Shown one piece after another: positions 63,369 to 64,000 of a stretch of 64,000 bases of DNA. The notes beneath the pieces are model-generated. The model ran no database searches, was not told the origin of the DNA, and was given only the letters and a program-made list of their open reading frames with translations. Source of the stretch: Symbiotaphrina buchneri (taxonomy: Eukaryota > Ascomycota > Symbiotaphrinales > Symbiotaphrinaceae). Position numbers and translations under genes: made by a program. How positions within the stretch are numbered: position 1 is the first letter of the stretch; each line of letters opens with the position of its first letter. Location of the stretch: the NCBI GenBank assembly GCA_001599915.1, contig BCIG01000011.1:620001-684000 (forward strand), written 5' to 3'.

Positions 63369-64000
63369 GGTATCAATATTATGACCACGTGAGGGCCTCG
63401 CCCAGAAATAACGAGTGCGAAACACTGGGCCTGGGGGTTTCGTGGGCAGCGTGAGCGAGCAATGCCCGAAAGTTAGGAATCCTCGTACGAAGACATGAAT
63501 AGCCCGTGGGATGCCTTTCTTGGATGGAGCGTTTTGAGCAAAGGCTCCAAGATTGCTTAGTGTTAATAGCGTCCACTGTCCCCAAGCAAGCCACACCCCA
63601 ATACCGGTAATACTCCGTACTTCTATGAACCTGCGGTACCCACCTAAAATTCATGTAAGATAGGTACCCTTACCCTACAGTCGATCGTTACGGTATTTTG
63701 GGTCTCCACAATCGCTTCATGCACAGTTGCTTTCTCCAAGGGTCCTTGCCTGGAGTTGACTCACCTGCCTAGGGCAATGGCAAGCATAACTACTCCAGGA
63801 TATTATTAACCTTTTCTTTTTAGGGCCCGATTCCCCTTGCTTCGACTGTCGCCCGCCTATCCGGGCTATCAGAAGAAATATCTGCTTGGGTGACAATGAC
63901 CGAGAGCGGAACACACCAAATAGTCTCCATCACCCCGCTCTTGAAGCGATTGTGGCCGTCCCCGGTGCATGAAAATGTCACTGCTGATGAAATAGCTCTT
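63369..64000. other. Upstream flank of MRPL11
   Basis: About 630 bp to the window edge: the MRPL11 leader and promoter, with TAGGTACCCTTACCC-type motif at 63661-63675. No further gene recognised. Confidence 0.45.

Noticed and set aside
1-64000. Transposons, virus-derived elements and biosynthetic gene clusters
   Set aside because: I looked for transposase, reverse transcriptase or integrase motifs, terminal repeats and polyketide or peptide synthetase domains, and saw none. Short degraded remnants could still be missed by eye.

Overview
The window is nuclear DNA from a filamentous ascomycete (Pezizomycotina). The genes are fungal orthologues, most are split by 45-95 bp introns with GT(A/G)NGT donors, CTAAC-like branch sites and AG acceptors, and they lie on both strands with no operons. 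I could not fix the class or genus from the sequence alone. I recognise about 21 protein genes, nearly all with complete exon chains whose reading phase closes exactly, plus one tRNA gene. I saw no transposase or reverse transcriptase reading frames, no LTR pairs, no CRISPR array and no rRNA.

Layout. 0-8 kb: the 5' end of a probable Hst3/Hst4-type sirtuin, divergent from the Mediator subunit gene MED16, then a convergent C2H2 (Nrg1-like) regulator with a 5.8 kb gene-empty upstream region. 13.8-18.6 kb: an omega-like glutathione transferase, a conserved nuclear-looking protein and eIF3h, all on the minus strand. 19-24.5 kb: kynurenine formamidase, a D-2-hydroxyacid dehydrogenase and a Zn2Cys6 factor. 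26-30.6 kb: PRP31 and CLF1, two spliceosome genes head to head. 33-41.7 kb: a kelch-like membrane protein, a UPF0643 protein, a Zap1/ZafA-type zinc-responsive factor and a small myristoylated protein. 42-50 kb: the spliceosomal helicase PRP5, an HMG-box protein and an auxin-efflux-type transporter that uses a GC-AG intron. 52-58 kb: a giant, disordered protein of about 1,900 residues with roughly 15 Trp/Lys repeats. 58-64 kb: a mitochondrial SAM-carrier-like protein, the tRNA, a PI-PLC-like phosphodiesterase and mitochondrial ribosomal protein uL10m.

The standout is at 59945-60123 on the minus strand. It is an initiator tRNA-Met gene cut into three pieces of 23, 28 and 21 nt by two inserts of 52 and 55 bp. 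Neither insert is at the canonical tRNA intron site (37/38). Both look like ordinary fungal spliceosomal introns: GTATGT...GACTAAC...TAG and GTCAGT...AGCTAAC...CAG. Removing them gives a 72-nt tRNA with all 21 stem base pairs Watson-Crick and every hallmark of a eukaryotic initiator (A1:U72, A20, three G:C pairs beside the CAU loop, A54, A60). The A box, the B box and a T9 Pol III terminator are intact in the DNA. I know of no description of a nuclear tRNA gene interrupted by spliceosomal-type introns.

Intergenic DNA carries a dense dispersed short motif (AAGGTA/TACCTT, often GGTAA arrays, with TACGAAGTA-like companions). It is prominent in the gene-free stretches. One (ATG)28 microsatellite lies in the MED16/C2H2 intergenic space.
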